From contig NZ_JACSPO010000004.1 in NCBI RefSeq assembly GCF_014837105.1, positions 168,732-232,731 of the forward strand: 64,000 nt of DNA. The letters run 5' to 3'. Shown in pieces: positions 8,183-18,303 of this stretch. Numbering within the stretch: the stretch's first letter is position 1; each line of letters begins with the position of its first letter. The DNA is from Oceanitalea stevensii. Its GTDB lineage: Bacteria > Actinomycetota > Actinomycetes > Actinomycetales > Actinomycetaceae. The translations under genes and the position numbers were made by a program. The notes below the pieces were generated by a model. That model ran no database searches, was not told the DNA's origin, and saw nothing but the letters and a program-made list of their open reading frames with translations.

Positions 8183-11100
8183 ATGACGACCGCGACCCCC
8201 ACCGACGAGCGCCCGGCCACCCCGCCGGACGTGGCCGACCTCGTGGAGGACGCGGTCACCCTCGCCGAGGCGTGGCTCGCGGCCACCGAGGAGGGGCAGA
8301 CGCGCCGGGAGCGGGCCGCCTCCGGCCAGCTCGCCGCCCTGGTCAGTGACCCGGAGGGCCTGGACCTCGCGATCACCTTCGTCGACCGCGTCGCCCGCCC
8401 CGAGGACGAGGAGGTCGCCGCCCGAGAGCTGTCGCGCATCTCCGCCGGTGCCGCCGGCTTCCTCGGGCCGATCGACCGCACGCTCCTCGGTGCGGGCGCG
8501 CTCGTCGCCCCGCTCGCCCCTCGGCTCGTCGTCCCGCTCGCGCGCCGGCGCCTGCGCCAGCTCGTCGGCCACCTCGTCGTCGACGCCCACGACCCCGCGC
8601 TCGCCGAGCACCTCGCCCGCGCCCGCCGCGACGGCTTCCGCCTCAACATCAACCTCCTCGGCGAGGCGGTCCTCGGGGAGGACGAGGCCCGTGCCCGCAC
8701 CGAGCGCACCCGCACGCTCCTCGAGCGCGACGACGTCGACTACGTCTCGATCAAGGTCTCCTCCCTCGTCTCCCAGATCTCCACCTGGGACACCGCGGGC
8801 ACCGTCGAGCGGGTCCTCGACCGCCTGCGCCCGCTGTACCGCACCGCCGCGGCCCGCAGCCCGCACGCCTTCGTCAACCTCGACATGGAGGAGTACCGCG
8901 ACCTCGACCTCACCCTCGAGGTCTTCACCCGGCTCCTGTCCGAGCCTGAGTTCGCCGGCCTCGAGGCCGGCATCGTCCTCCAGGCCTACCTCCCCGACTC
9001 CGTCGCCGCCCTCGAGCGGCTCATCGGCTTCGCCCAGCAGCGCGCCGCGGCCGGCCACGCCGGCATCAAGGTCCGTCTGGTCAAGGGCGCCAACCTCTCG
9101 ATGGAGCGCGTCGAGGCCGAGGTGCACGGCTGGGCGCAGGCGCCCTACGCCACCAAGGACGACGTTGACGCCAACTACCTGCGCCTCGTCGAGCGGTCCC
9201 TGCGCCCCGAGCTCACCGGTGCGCTGCGCCTGGGCGTGGCCTCCCACAACCTCTACGACGTCGCCCTCGCCCACCTGCTCGCCCAGCGCCGCGGCGTCAC
9301 CGGGATGCTCGACGTCGAGATGCTCCAGGGCATGGCCCCGTCGCAGGCGCGCGCGGTCAAGGAGGCGGTCGGCTCCGTCCTCCTCTACACGCCCGTCGTC
9401 GCCCCCGAGGACTTCGACGTCGCCGTCTCCTACCTCGTGCGCCGCCTGGAGGAGAACGCGCAGCCGCAGAACTTCCTCCGGGCCCTCTTCGACGGCGACG
9501 ACGGCGCCGGCGAGGCGTCCATGGCGGACCAGGAGGCCCGCTTCCGGGCCTCCGTCACGGCGATGGGCACGGTGCCCGCCGAGCGTCGGCGCACCGCCGA
9601 CCGGCAGCCGGCGGGCACGACCTTCGACAACACGACCGACGCCGACCCCGCACTGCCCGAGGTCCGCGCCTGGGCGCGGGAGCGGGTCCGCGCCCGTCCC
9701 GCCCCGCTCACCTCCCCGGTGCTGCGCACGACGGCGGAGGTGGACGCCGTCGTCGCCCGCGGCAGGGCCGCCCAGCCGGAGTGGGCCGCGCGCCCCGCCA
9801 CCGAGCGGGCCGCGCTCCTGCGCCGGGCCGCGGACGAGCTCGAGGCGCGCCGCGGGGAGCTCGTCACGCTCATGGTCGCCGAGGGCGGCAAGACGATCGA
9901 GCAGGCCGACCCCGAGGTCTCCGAGGCCGTCGACTTCGCCCGCTACTACGCCGACCGCGCCCTCGAGCTCGAGCGTGGCGCCTCCCTCCACACCGACGGC
10001 GCGCGCTTCACCCCGCACGTCCTCACGCTCGTGACCCCGCCGTGGAACTTCCCCGTCGCCATCCCGATCGGCGGCGTCCTCGCGGCGCTCGCCGCGGGCA
10101 GCGCCGTCGTCATCAAGCCGGCTCCCGCCGTCCCCGGCTGCACGGAGACCGCGGTCGCCGCCCTCCACGCGGCGGGGATCCCCGACGACGTCGTCCAGGT
10201 GGTCCGGGCCGACGAGAACGAGGTGGGCCAGGGGCTCGTCGCCCACGACGGCGTCGACGCCGTCGTCCTCACCGGCGCCGCCGAGACGGCCGAGCTCTTC
10301 TGCTCCTGGCGCACCGGCCGCCCCGGCGGGCCGCGCGTGCTCGGTGAGACGTCCGGGAAGAACGCCCTCGTCATCACGCCCGCCGCGGACTACGACCTCG
10401 CCGTCGCCGACCTCGTCAAGAGCGCCTTCGGGCACTCCGGGCAGAAGTGCTCCGCGGCGTCGATCGCGATCCTCGTCGGCTCGGCAGGGCGCTCGGAGCG
10501 GCTGCTGCGCCAGCTCGTCGACGCCGTCCGCTCCCTGCGCGTCGGCTGGCCCACCGGCCTGGCCGCGACGATGGGCCCGGTCATCGAGCCGCCCACCGGC
10601 AAGCTGCGCCGCGCGCTCACCACCCTGGAGCCGGGGGAGCGGTGGCTCGTGGAACCCCGACAGCTCGACGGCACCGGGCGGCTGTGGTCCCCGGGCCTCA
10701 AGGACGGTGTCGCGCCCGGGTCCTTCCTCCACCTCACCGAGGTCTTCGGGCCGGTGCTCGGCATCATGCGCGCCGAGACCCTCGACGAGGCCATCGAGCT
10801 GCAGAACGCCACCGCCTACGGCCTCACCGGCGGCCTGCACTCGCTGGACGAGGAGGAGATCGACCACTGGCTCGAGCGCGTCGAGGTGGGCAACGCCTAC
10901 GTCAACCGGCACATCACCGGCGCCATCGTCCAGCGGCAGTCCTTCGGCGGGTGGAAGTCCTCCGCCGTCGGCCCCGGCGCGAAGGCCGGCGGTCCGAACT
11001 ACGTCGCCCAGCTGGGGGAGTGGGCGATGGACGGGCTTCCGGCCCACACCGCGGAGCCGTCCGCGGCCGTGCGCGCGGCGCTCGCCGACTACGCCGCCCT

Positions 11101-11656
11101 CGTCCCCGACGCCGCCGAGCGGACCTGGCTGGAGAGCGCCGCCGGGTCCGACGCCGCCGCGTGGGAGGCCGAGATCCGCCACGCGCAGGACCACACCGGC
11201 CTGCGCGCGGAGTCGAACGCCTTCCGCTACCGGCCGGTGCCGCTGACGGTGCGCACGGCGCCCGGGGCCGCGCCGGTCGAGCTGCTGCGCGTCCTCCTCG
11301 CCGGTGAGGCGGTGGGGGCGGACGTGCGCGTGAGCCTGGACCCGGTGACGAGCGCGGCCCTCCGGGCGCTGCGCGGTCCGCAGACCCGTGCCGGGCTCCG
11401 CCGTCTGGGCCGGCACGTCACGCGGGCCGAGACGGAGGCGCAGTTCCTCGCGCGGGTGCTGGAGGAGGGCGTCGAGCGGGTGCGCGTCGTCGGCCCCGGT
11501 GCCGGGGCGCTCCTCGACGCGCTGTGGTTGCCGCAGGTGACGGTCCTCGCCGGCCCGGTCCTGGCCACCGGCCGCCGCGAGCTGCTCGCGGTGACCCGCG
11601 AGCAGGCCGTTTCGCGCACGCGGCACCGCTTCGGCCACCTCCCCGCGGGCGCCTGA
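8183..11656 (+). CDS. putA: Bifunctional proline dehydrogenase / L-glutamate gamma-semialdehyde dehydrogenase
   Basis: 1157 residues, ATG with GAGGAGG upstream. It oxidises proline to glutamate in two steps with substrate channelling. The FAD-dependent proline dehydrogenase barrel is about residues 60-480, with VRLVKGANLSMERVE and the region LDVEMLQGMAPSQARAVKE. The NAD-dependent aldehyde dehydrogenase domain is about residues 520-1000, with TPPWNFPVAIPIGG, base Glu722 in GETSGKNA, nucleophile Cys756 in HSGQKCSAAS, and RQSFGGWKSSAVGPGAKAGG. The last ~150 residues resemble the extra C-terminal domain of long PutA proteins. There is no N-terminal ribbon-helix-helix, so it is not an autoregulator. 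putP lies 12.7 kb downstream. Confidence 0.95.
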   Translation: MTTATPTDERPATPPDVADLVEDAVTLAEAWLAATEEGQTRRERAASGQLAALVSDPEGLDLAITFVDRVARPEDEEVAARELSRISAGAAGFLGPIDRTLLGAGALVAPLAPRLVVPLARRRLRQLVGHLVVDAHDPALAEHLARARRDGFRLNINLLGEAVLGEDEARARTERTRTLLERDDVDYVSIKVSSLVSQISTWDTAGTVERVLDRLRPLYRTAAARSPHAFVNLDMEEYRDLDLTLEVFTRLLSEPEFAGLEAGIVLQAYLPDSVAALERLIGFAQQRAAAGHAGIKVRLVKGANLSMERVEAEVHGWAQAPYATKDDVDANYLRLVERSLRPELTGALRLGVASHNLYDVALAHLLAQRRGVTGMLDVEMLQGMAPSQARAVKEAVGSVLLYTPVVAPEDFDVAVSYLVRRLEENAQPQNFLRALFDGDDGAGEASMADQEARFRASVTAMGTVPAERRRTADRQPAGTTFDNTTDADPALPEVRAWARERVRARPAPLTSPVLRTTAEVDAVVARGRAAQPEWAARPATERAALLRRAADELEARRGELVTLMVAEGGKTIEQADPEVSEAVDFARYYADRALELERGASLHTDGARFTPHVLTLVTPPWNFPVAIPIGGVLAALAAGSAVVIKPAPAVPGCTETAVAALHAAGIPDDVVQVVRADENEVGQGLVAHDGVDAVVLTGAAETAELFCSWRTGRPGGPRVLGETSGKNALVITPAADYDLAVADLVKSAFGHSGQKCSAASIAILVGSAGRSERLLRQLVDAVRSLRVGWPTGLAATMGPVIEPPTGKLRRALTTLEPGERWLVEPRQLDGTGRLWSPGLKDGVAPGSFLHLTEVFGPVLGIMRAETLDEAIELQNATAYGLTGGLHSLDEEEIDHWLERVEVGNAYVNRHITGAIVQRQSFGGWKSSAVGPGAKAGGPNYVAQLGEWAMDGLPAHTAEPSAAVRAALADYAALVPDAAERTWLESAAGSDAAAWEAEIRHAQDHTGLRAESNAFRYRPVPLTVRTAPGAAPVELLRVLLAGEAVGADVRVSLDPVTSAALRALRGPQTRAGLRRLGRHVTRAETEAQFLARVLEEGVERVRVVGPGAGALLDALWLPQVTVLAGPVLATGRRELLAVTREQAVSRTRHRFGHLPAGA

Positions 11657-11746
11657 CCGAGTCCCTCCCGCGCCGTCGGCGAGCCTGGGCCCCGTGAGGG
11701 AGTCCACATGGTGAGATCTTCCCCACAGGCTGTCTCAAGTCCATAA

Positions 11747-11770
11747 CGAAACGGTTGCCGGGTTGTTTCG
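11747..11770. promoter_or_regulatory. Inverted repeat upstream of the peptide ABC operon
   Basis: CGAAAC (11747-11752) and GTTTCG (11765-11770) form a 6-12-6 dyad in the least GC-rich part of the 232-bp gap between putA and the binding-protein gene, about 120 bp before the TTG start. The position fits an operator at the operon promoter. No convincing -35/-10 pair could be fixed, so this is tentative. Confidence 0.3.
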
Positions 11771-11888
11771 TCTGTCGTATGGACCACTGACCCGTGTGTA
11801 CCGTGACGGCACCTCGGCGTGCACCGCGGCACACAACCGGGTACCCCCGGCGCAGCCCTCGGGCACGTCCCAGCATCCAGGAGGAACA

Positions 11889-13736
11889 TTGAAGATCAGG
11901 CGTACGGCCCAGGCGGCCGCCGTGCTGGTGGCAGGCTCGCTCGTCCTCGCGGCGTGCACCAGCCCCAGTGACGACGAGACCACGGGCGACGGCGGCGACA
12001 ACGCCACCGAGGAGACCACCGACTCCGGCGAGGCCAGCTCCACGGCCAAGGAGGACCTGGGCGACGTCCAGACCGTCGAGGGCGACATCTTCTACTCGAC
12101 CGGCCAGGACGAGTTCACCGGCTACAACTCCCTGACGGCGGACACGTACAGCACGTACAACAACGTCATCATGGACCGCATCCGTCCGGAGGGCTTCTTC
12201 TACTTCGGCACCGACGGCACCATCTACGAGAACGAGGAGTTCGGCACCGCCGAGGCCGTCTCCGGCCTCGAGGGCGACGACCCGCTCGTCATCGAGTACA
12301 CGGTCGTCGACGACGCCGTGTGGTCCGACGGCAACGCCATCGACTTCGCGGACTTCCTCTTCGAGTGGGTCTCGCAGAACCCGGCGTGGCTCTCCCCGGA
12401 CCCGGAGAACCCGGTGTTCAACCACGTCTCGGGCACGGACTACACCCAGACGAACGTCCCCACCGGCCCGCAGGCCGACAGCTGGGACGCCAAGTCCTTC
12501 ACCGTCGAGTACGCCGAGAAGTACCCGGACTGGCGCCTCGTCACCGGCTCCTACCTGCTCCCGGCCCACGTCGTGGCCGAGCAGATCGGGATCACCGAGG
12601 AGGAGCTCGTCCAGGCGATCCTCGACGAGGACGTCGAGACGCTGACCGAGGCCGCGCAGTTCTGGAACGAGGGCTGGCTCTCCAGCCCCGGTGAGGTCCC
12701 CGCCCCGGAGATCGCGCCGTCCGGCAGCCGCTACCAGTTCATGGAGGGTGGCTGGACCGCTGGTCAGTCGATCACCCTCGAGGCGAACCCCAACTACTGG
12801 GGCACCCCCGCGGCGACCGAGCGGATCACCTTCCGCTTCCTGGACGCCTCGGGCCACAACCAGGCCCTGCAGAACGGTGACCTCAACGTCATCGAGCCGC
12901 AGGCCACCGTCGACACGCTGCCGCAGCTCGAGGGCCTCGGCGACGCCGTCGAGGTCCAGACGGGCTCGACCCTCACCTGGGAGCACCTCGACTTCAACTT
13001 CAACAACGGCGTGTTCTCGGACGACGAGGGCGGCCAGGCGCTGCGCGAGGCCTTCGCCTACTGCGTGCCGCGTCAGCAGATCGTCGACAACCTCATCAAG
13101 CCGGTCGACCCCGAGGCGGTCGTCATGAACGCCCGCGAGGTCTTCCCGTTCCAGCCCGCCTACGACGAGGTCGTCGAGGCCTCGTACGACGGCCGCTACG
13201 ACGAGGTCAACCTCGAGGAGGCCACCCGCCTCATCGAGGAGTCCGGCATCGCGACGCCGATCGACGTCCGCATCGGCTACTCGGCGCCCAACCCGCGCCG
13301 TACCTCCGAGATCGAGCTCATCAAGTCGAGCTGCGACCAGGCCGGCTTCAACGTCACCGACATCGGCTCGCAGGACTTCTTCTCCAACGCGCTCGTGAAC
13401 GGTGACTACGAGGTCGCGCTCTTCGCGTGGGCCGGTTCCGGCCAGATCTCCTCGGGTCAGAACATCTACTCGACGAACTACCCGCAGAACTACGGCGGCT
13501 ACTCCAACGAGACCGTCGACCAGGCCTGGGTCGAGCTGTCCGCCTCGCTCGACGAGACGGTCCACCTCGAGCAGACCAAGATCATCGAGAAGGAGCTGTG
13601 GGACACGCTCTTCGGCATCCCGATCTTCGCCCACCCGGGTGTCATCGCGCACACGGCCGGCATGGAGAACGTGCGCCAGACCGCGACGCAGAACGGCGTG
13701 GCCTGGAACGCGGAGCAGTGGAAGCTCGCTGAGTGA
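11889..13736 (+). CDS. Peptide ABC transporter substrate-binding lipoprotein (SBP family 5)
   Basis: 615 residues from a TTG start preceded by CCAGGAGGAAC; no ATG fits the signal peptide. The N-terminus is a lipoprotein signal (KIRRTAQAAAVLVAGSLVLAAC), with Cys19 as the lipidated residue and an acidic Asp/Thr-rich linker after it. The rest is a family 5 solute-binding fold (YNSLTADTYSTYNNVIMDRI, DDAVWSDGNAIDFADFLFEW, EANPNYWG, DGRYDEVNLEEATRLI). It captures oligopeptides or a related solute outside the membrane for the permeases encoded next. It resembles actinobacterial LpqW-like members, so the exact ligand is open. A strong hairpin follows the gene, typical for a highly expressed binding protein. 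Confidence 0.9.
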   Translation: MKIRRTAQAAAVLVAGSLVLAACTSPSDDETTGDGGDNATEETTDSGEASSTAKEDLGDVQTVEGDIFYSTGQDEFTGYNSLTADTYSTYNNVIMDRIRPEGFFYFGTDGTIYENEEFGTAEAVSGLEGDDPLVIEYTVVDDAVWSDGNAIDFADFLFEWVSQNPAWLSPDPENPVFNHVSGTDYTQTNVPTGPQADSWDAKSFTVEYAEKYPDWRLVTGSYLLPAHVVAEQIGITEEELVQAILDEDVETLTEAAQFWNEGWLSSPGEVPAPEIAPSGSRYQFMEGGWTAGQSITLEANPNYWGTPAATERITFRFLDASGHNQALQNGDLNVIEPQATVDTLPQLEGLGDAVEVQTGSTLTWEHLDFNFNNGVFSDDEGGQALREAFAYCVPRQQIVDNLIKPVDPEAVVMNAREVFPFQPAYDEVVEASYDGRYDEVNLEEATRLIEESGIATPIDVRIGYSAPNPRRTSEIELIKSSCDQAGFNVTDIGSQDFFSNALVNGDYEVALFAWAGSGQISSGQNIYSTNYPQNYGGYSNETVDQAWVELSASLDETVHLEQTKIIEKELWDTLFGIPIFAHPGVIAHTAGMENVRQTATQNGVAWNAEQWKLAE

Positions 13737-13784
13737 CCTCGGCTGAGGTGATTCTCACTCCGATCACCTGATACGCGCCGAATT

Positions 13785-13825
13785 GCCGGTGGGGCAGGGG
13801 GAGGTCCTCCTTCTGCCCCACCGGC
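13785..13825 (+). terminator. Strong hairpin after the binding-protein gene
   Basis: GCCGGTGGGGCAG (13785-13797) pairs perfectly over 13 bp with CTGCCCCACCGGC (13813-13825). A weaker dyad, AGGTGAT/ATCACCT (13746-13752, 13763-13769), precedes it. Since the permease genes follow in the same direction, this is probably a partial terminator or mRNA-stabilising hairpin that raises binding protein over permease. Confidence 0.65.
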
Positions 13826-13932
13826 TTGCGTGTACGGTGCCTTGACGTGATTTCTCGGCGGCGGTCCGGGTCCCACAAGGACAAGGACTAGGCTGTCCGG
13901 GCTTCACCCGGAAGACCCGAAGGGCAAAGCTC

Positions 13933-15456
13933 GTGATCAAGTTCATCCTGCGCAGGCTGGGAATATCCTCCCTCGTCCTGCTCGGTGGGTCCCTCCTGAT
14001 GTTCGTCCTCACCATCAACTCGGGCGACCCTCTGTCGGACCTCCGGGAGTCGAACGACCCCAACCGCGACAACCTCATCGCCATGCGCACCGCGAACATG
14101 CGCCTGGACGATCCCTGGTACGAGCGCTACGGCGCCTGGCTGGCCGGCGTGAGCAAGTGCGTCGTCGGTTCCTGCGACCTCGGCCTCAACCGCGCGGGCA
14201 TCCCGGTCATCGACCTCCTCGGCAACGCTGCCGCAGCGACCCTGCGCCTCGTCATCCTCTCGACGCTGCTCGCCATCGTCATCGGTATCGCGATCGGCAT
14301 CCTCACCGCGATCCGCCAGTACTCCGGCTTCGACTACATCGTGACGTTCTTCGCGTTCATGATGTACTCCCTGCCCGTCTTCTGGGCGGCGGTGCTCCTC
14401 AAGGAGTACGGCGCGATCCGCTTCAACGACTGGATCATCGAGCCGGACATGGCGCTGTGGCAGATCGCCGTCGTGGCCGTCGTGCTCGCCGTCATCATCG
14501 CCGGCGCCCTGGGTGGTGACGCCCGACGGCGGCTCCTCACCGGCGGCGGCACCTTCCTCTTCGTCTTCGCGGCAATGTTCTACTTCGACGCCGTCAACTG
14601 GTACCGCCAGCCGGCACTCGGCATCGCCGTCGTCGCCGTCGCCTCCATCGGCGCGGCCCTCCTCATCGTCATGCTGAGCTCGGGGCTGGGGAACAAGAAC
14701 GTCCTGTACGCCGCCCTCACCACCGTGGGCGCCGGGATCGTCTCCTACTTCGTCTTCTCGGCCCAGCTCGCCGACCCGACCTGGGGCGTGCTCTTCGGGC
14801 TCTTCGCCCTCGCGATCGTCATCGCCGTCCTCAGCGGCGCCCTGTGGGGCGGCTACTCCCGGACCATGGCGATCTGGGTGTCGGTCGCGACCGCGACCGT
14901 CATGAGCCTCGTCATCGTCGCCGACCAGGCGCTGTCGGCCTGGGCGGGCTACCTCGGCTCGGTCCGCAACGGCCGCCCGATCTCGACGATCGGGGCCGAG
15001 ACCCCGAACTACGACGGCACCTTCTGGCAGGAGTTCCTCGACAAGGGCACCCAGCTGCTCCTGCCGACGATCCTCCTCACCCTCGTGTCGGTCGCCAGCT
15101 ACAGCCGCTACACGCGCTCGTCCATGCTCGAGGTCCTCGAGCAGGACTACGTGCGCACCGCGCGGTCCAAGGGTCTGTCCGAGCGCGTGGTCATCACCAA
15201 GCACGCGTTCCGCAACGCCCTCATCCCGATCACGACGATCGTCGCCTTCGACTTCGCCGGCCTCATCGGCGGCGCGGTGCTCACGGAGACGGTCTTCGGC
15301 TGGAAGGGCATGGGCGAGCTGTTCCGCACCGGCCTCGTCCAGGTGGACCCCGCACCCGTCATGGCCTTCTTCCTCGTCACCGGCACCGCCGCCGTCGTGA
15401 TGAACATGCTGGCCGACATCGCCTACGCCTTCCTCGACCCCCGGATCCGACGGTGA
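13933..15456 (+). CDS. ABC transporter permease, DppB type, with an extra membrane insert
   Basis: 507 residues, GTG start, against about 310-340 in ordinary DppB/OppB proteins. The N-terminus (FILRRLGISSLVLLGGSLLMFVL) and the first inner-membrane core (TLRLVILSTLLAIVIGIAIGI) are normal. The C-terminal permease signature is intact: YSRYTRSSMLEVLEQDYVRTARSKGL with the EAA loop, then HAFRNALIPITTI. Between about residues 178 and 335 lies an insert with five or six additional hydrophobic segments (for example QIAVVAVVLAVIIAGAL, TVMSLVIVADQALSAWAG). The protein should still form the pore with the next permease. The role of the insert is unknown. Confidence 0.9.
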   Translation: MIKFILRRLGISSLVLLGGSLLMFVLTINSGDPLSDLRESNDPNRDNLIAMRTANMRLDDPWYERYGAWLAGVSKCVVGSCDLGLNRAGIPVIDLLGNAAAATLRLVILSTLLAIVIGIAIGILTAIRQYSGFDYIVTFFAFMMYSLPVFWAAVLLKEYGAIRFNDWIIEPDMALWQIAVVAVVLAVIIAGALGGDARRRLLTGGGTFLFVFAAMFYFDAVNWYRQPALGIAVVAVASIGAALLIVMLSSGLGNKNVLYAALTTVGAGIVSYFVFSAQLADPTWGVLFGLFALAIVIAVLSGALWGGYSRTMAIWVSVATATVMSLVIVADQALSAWAGYLGSVRNGRPISTIGAETPNYDGTFWQEFLDKGTQLLLPTILLTLVSVASYSRYTRSSMLEVLEQDYVRTARSKGLSERVVITKHAFRNALIPITTIVAFDFAGLIGGAVLTETVFGWKGMGELFRTGLVQVDPAPVMAFFLVTGTAAVVMNMLADIAYAFLDPRIRR

Positions 15457-15508
15457 GCGCAGTGAGTGACGCAGGCACCCGTACCAGCCCCGCGACCCGG
15501 AGGCAGCG

Positions 15509-16536
15509 ATGAGAAGGTTCAGGAAGAGCAACCGGCCGGAGCACATCGTTCCGCAGCCGGGCATGCAGGGCGCCGACCCCGGCACGCTGCAGAACATCGA
15601 CCAGCTCTCCGTCGAGGAGGACCTCGAGGGGAAGACGGACAAGTCCTACTCCCAGGGGCAGCTCGTCCTGCGCCGTTTCCTCCGCCACCGCGGTGCGATG
15701 GTCTCCCTGGCCGTGCTCGTGTTCATCACCGTGCTGGCCTACACCTCGATCGGCTTCGGGCCGATCCCGGGCTGGTGGAAGCACGACTACACGATGGCCG
15801 GCACCGTCACCGACGGCGGCCGCCCCTCGCTGAGCCTGTGGCCCTTCCAGATCGGTGACCAGCCCTTCGGGCAGGACAACGTCGGCAAGGACTACTTCGC
15901 GCTCGTCATGCGCGGCACGCAGCGGTCGCTCATCATCGCCTTCGTCGTCGGCATCGTCTCGACGGTGATCGGCACGGCGGTCGGTGCGGCGGCGGGCTAC
16001 TTCCGCGGGTGGGTCGAGGCCGTGCTCATGCGCCTCACCGACCTCCTCATCGTCATCCCGCTGCTCGTCCTCGCGGCCGTCCTCGGCCAGATCAGCGGCG
16101 GGTCGATCTGGGCCCTCGCCTTCATGCTCGGCATCGTCACGTGGACGGGCCTGGCCCGCCTCGTGCGTGGTGAGGTCCTGTCCCTGCGCGAGCGGGAGTT
16201 CGTGGCCGCGGCCCGCGCCGTCGGCACGTCGCCGCTGCGCATCATCGTCAAGCACATCCTGCCGAACACGCTCGGCACGATCATCGTGTCGGCCACGCTG
16301 TCGATCGCGGCGGCGATCCTCCTCGAGACCTCGCTGTCCTTCCTCGGCTTCGGTGTCGACGCGCCGGACACCTCCTTGGGCGTCCTCATCAACACCTACC
16401 AGGCGTCCTTCACGTCGCGGCCCTGGCTGTTCTGGTGGCCCGGCATCTTCATCCTCGGCATCGCGCTGAGCGTGAACTTCATCGGTGACGGTCTGCGCGA
16501 CGCGTTCGACCCCCGGCAGAACAGGAACAAGGACTG

Positions 16537-16537
<1 letters not shown>
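15509..16537 (+). CDS. ABC transporter permease, DppC type
   Basis: 342 residues; ATG at 15509 with GGAGG upstream. It has an N-terminal cytoplasmic stretch, a first membrane helix (AMVSLAVLVFITVLAYTSI), a periplasmic-side loop with FGQDNVGKDYFALVMRGTQRSL, and four or five further helices. The EAA loop is LREREFVAAARAVGTSPLRIIVKHILPN, which docks to the ATPase. It pairs with the DppB-type permease upstream (52-nt gap), and its stop overlaps the ATPase start by one base. Confidence 0.95.
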
Positions 16538-18300
<1,763 letters not shown>

Positions 18301-18303
18301 GCC

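Noticed and set aside
7127..11707. 1526-codon open frame on the - strand opposite putA
   Set aside because: It is antisense to a fully motif-bearing putA and has the Arg/Gly/Glu/Asp-rich composition of mirror frames in very GC-rich DNA.
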